DNA of 64,000 bases from Chrysogorgia sp. JL179-B06 (taxonomy: Eukaryota > Cnidaria > Anthozoa > Scleralcyonacea > Chrysogorgiidae): positions 427,501-491,500 of the forward strand of contig JAYKKM010000073.1 in the NCBI GenBank assembly GCA_035772405.1, given 5' to 3'. The notes beneath the pieces are model-generated. The model made no database searches, was not told the origin of the DNA, and saw only the letters and a list, made by a program, of their open reading frames with translations. The position numbers were made by a program, and so were the translations under genes. The stretch's first letter is position 1. Each line of letters starts with the position of its first letter. Below, piece after piece: positions 62,129 to 64,000 of this stretch.

Positions 62129-62431
62129 AAAATTTACGTGCCAACGATGTAATTCGTTGTATTTGGCGAGACTTGCCGTATTTTACACATAAGAGCTTCG
62201 GAACATATGGGTATTTCGCCATACACGGGAAACACTATCTCTCAATCTTCTTTGTCTAGTATTTCTTCTCATATAAGACAAACAGATCACCCTATTTCTT
62301 TTGACGATTTTACCATTATATCCTCTGGTAATTCACAATTTCATCTTCTCCTTCGTGAAAGTTTACTTATAAGTAAATGTAATCCTTCTCTAAATGCCAA
62401 TATCAGAACTTTTCCTTTGATGCTATTTTGA
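62129..62431 (+). pseudogene. Penelope-like element 3' end (GIY-YIG endonuclease remnant)
   Basis: A C-x2-C finger (FTCQRCNS, about 62133-62156) leads to a GIY-type strand. After a frameshift near 62160 the frame continues GETCRILHIRASEHMGISPYTG, then HPISFDDFTII and LLLRESLLISKCNPSLNANI with a final PLMLF stop. This C-terminal block (R..EH..., H...FDDF, LLLRESLLI....PSLN) is typical of Penelope-like elements and their GIY-YIG domain. It is truncated and frameshifted, so inactive. Confidence 0.75.
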
Positions 62432-62987
62432 GTTGTCACTTTTGACATATCTCACTGACTTCCTTTTCCTTTACATTCTTTTATTATTGTTACTTGATCC
62501 TATATTGTAATAGCATAGTTATATGAAGCTGACACATGTAAATATAATTAGTTACTCCCTGTGGTTACTCTAAAGATGTTACTATCTTGTTTACTGATTT
62601 ATGCAATTATTTGGAAAATACTTTGAATTCAACTCTATAACGTGCTGGCTAGTGTTTAACAATTAATTTTATAGCAGTCCACGGGTATAATAGATTTGGT
62701 AATTGAGTTCGACGAAGGAGAACGCATGTTATGGGTTACCTGTGCTTTACAGCTAAAAGAAATCAAGATAAAATCTTTCCCCTTTTTGAATAAATTACCG
62801 TTTTGGAAATTGGAATAAATTATGGCATTAGTACTAGCTAGGAAAATGCTGCCTCGGGACTAACACAGGAGCAGTGGATACGAAGTTGCCTGTAGAAGTG
62901 TTCAGGATTAGGCATGCCAGCAGAATGATGCTAGACATTTTCTATAGCATTGAGGATCACATAAATAGAATGTAGAATATAAACCAC
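62432..62987. other. intergenic, no feature seen
   Basis: AT-rich, with no coding or repeat signal I could support. Confidence 0.3.
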
Positions 62988-63725
62988 GTATAAAGGCGAT
63001 CATATAGCCTTGTAATAAAGAACATATTATGGTAATCATATGGCGCGTTTATAATAATGTCAAAATTCAATCTGATCATTTGAACACCATACATCTAATT
63101 CGAACAACTTTACTCGAAACGTGCAAGCCTCGCGAAGTTATATATATATACACTTTGCCAAATCGAACTAATTCACGATTGTAATATTTGCTGACTTATC
63201 TAGCGGTCGAACGGTCATATTTCAAATCGAACGAATGAACGAACGAACGGGATGTCACCGTTGTCAAAAACATTGAGGTTTATTATAGTGTCTCCTTGAA
63301 TTAAGACGCTGTCGTTTGTTGCCGTGTTCCAGTCGATAACAATCTAAACCACGTATCAAGGCGATCATATGGCCCAATCCATGGCCTTCTCATTTTAATG
63401 GCGCGTTTATAATGTCAAAATTCAATCTGATCATTTGAACACCATACATCTAATTCGAACAACATTTACTCGAAACGGGCAAGCCTCGCGAAGTTATAAA
63501 TTTTCCATTCAAGCGAACTTGCCAAATCGAACTTCACGATTGTAATATTTCTGAATTGAACGATTTACAGGTATCTGGCGGTCAACTTTCTAATCGAACA
63601 AACGAACGGGAAATATACCCTCCTAATATTAAAATAACGTACGGAAATCACTCAGGATGTCACCATTGGCATTGTCAAAAACATTGAAGTTACAGTGTCT
63701 TCTTCAATTAAGTGACGCTGTTATA
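62988..63725. repeat. tandem duplication of about 360 bp
   Basis: AACCACGTAT(A/C)AAGGCGATC through GTCAAAATTCAATCTGATCA, ACACCATACATCTAATTCGA, GCAAGCCTCGCGAAGTTATA and GATGTCACC(G/A)TTG...AAAACATTGA to GACGCTGT occurs twice (62988-63320 and 63347-63725), with small insertions and deletions. Confidence 0.85.
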
Positions 63726-63984
63726 TATTTATTAGCTTTATTTATTTTCATAATTCGTTACAGCATAATTACTTCTTTCGCCATTACTGGTCCACATGCG
63801 TCGAACGCAATTACATAATCTTTGATTACTTCTAGTATGATATCAGTATAAATTAAACACGATGAGGATATTACAAACAACATGTGTGACAGAACTTAAA
63901 CACCGTGAATTCACCGAGCGAGCCGAAATATATATGGAGAGTGTATTACAATATCAGAATATCTGATACTTTTATGAAATGCTT

Positions 63985-64000
63985 CATTGTTCTTGCAGGA
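63985..64000 (+). other. possible splice acceptor at the window end
   Basis: TTGTTCTTGCAG followed by GA at the very end looks like a good acceptor. No exon can be read, so this is a hint only. Confidence 0.25.

Overview
This window is metazoan nuclear DNA. It holds one recognisable protein-coding gene, split over nine coding exons between 28042 and 55493 on the + strand, inside a very repeat-rich landscape. The gene encodes a 676-residue organic anion transporting polypeptide (OATP/SLCO family, major facilitator fold with an extracellular Kazal-like domain). All nine exons join in frame with GT/AG borders. The host is not named by anything in the sequence. The AT-rich composition, vertebrate-type TTAGGG-like interstitial repeats, tRNA-derived SINEs, many MITEs, Penelope-like and R2/CRE-type retroelement remnants and many hammerhead-ribozyme-like repeats suggest an aquatic early-branching animal. 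A cnidarian is my best guess, at low certainty.

Layout. 1-28041 is intergenic: two hAT-type elements with perfect 8-bp target duplications, three non-LTR retrotransposon 3' ends, two copies of an R2/CRE-type endonuclease end, tRNA-derived SINE tandems, several foldback elements and a three-copy piggyBac-type MITE family whose first member starts at 26732. 28042-55493 is the SLCO gene. Its eight introns (about 1.1 to 4.4 kb) are largely made of (TA)n blocks, satellites, ribozyme-bearing repeats and nested transposons. 55494-64000 is the 3' flank: a poly(A) signal, a tRNA-derived tandem array, a 5.2-kb minisatellite with a 25-bp unit and higher-order structure, a broken Penelope-like GIY-YIG end and a tandem duplication that runs towards the window end.

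The most interesting signal is RNA rather than protein. At least six loci fold as type I hammerhead ribozymes, with complementary stem I strands that differ in sequence from family to family. One (33187-33228, minus strand) keeps every core nucleotide. Four others, from three or four unrelated repeat families, share an intact C-U-G-A-N-G-A / GAAA core, a tiny palindromic stem III (ACGT, AGCT or AATT followed by C) and one extra nucleotide between the core and stem II. Most lie beside (TA)n tracts, and a Penelope-like endonuclease remnant is in the same window, which fits their known association with Penelope-like retroelements and retrozymes.

All coordinates come from reading the sequence by eye. 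Family names rest on remembered motifs and target-site-duplication rules, not on database searches.
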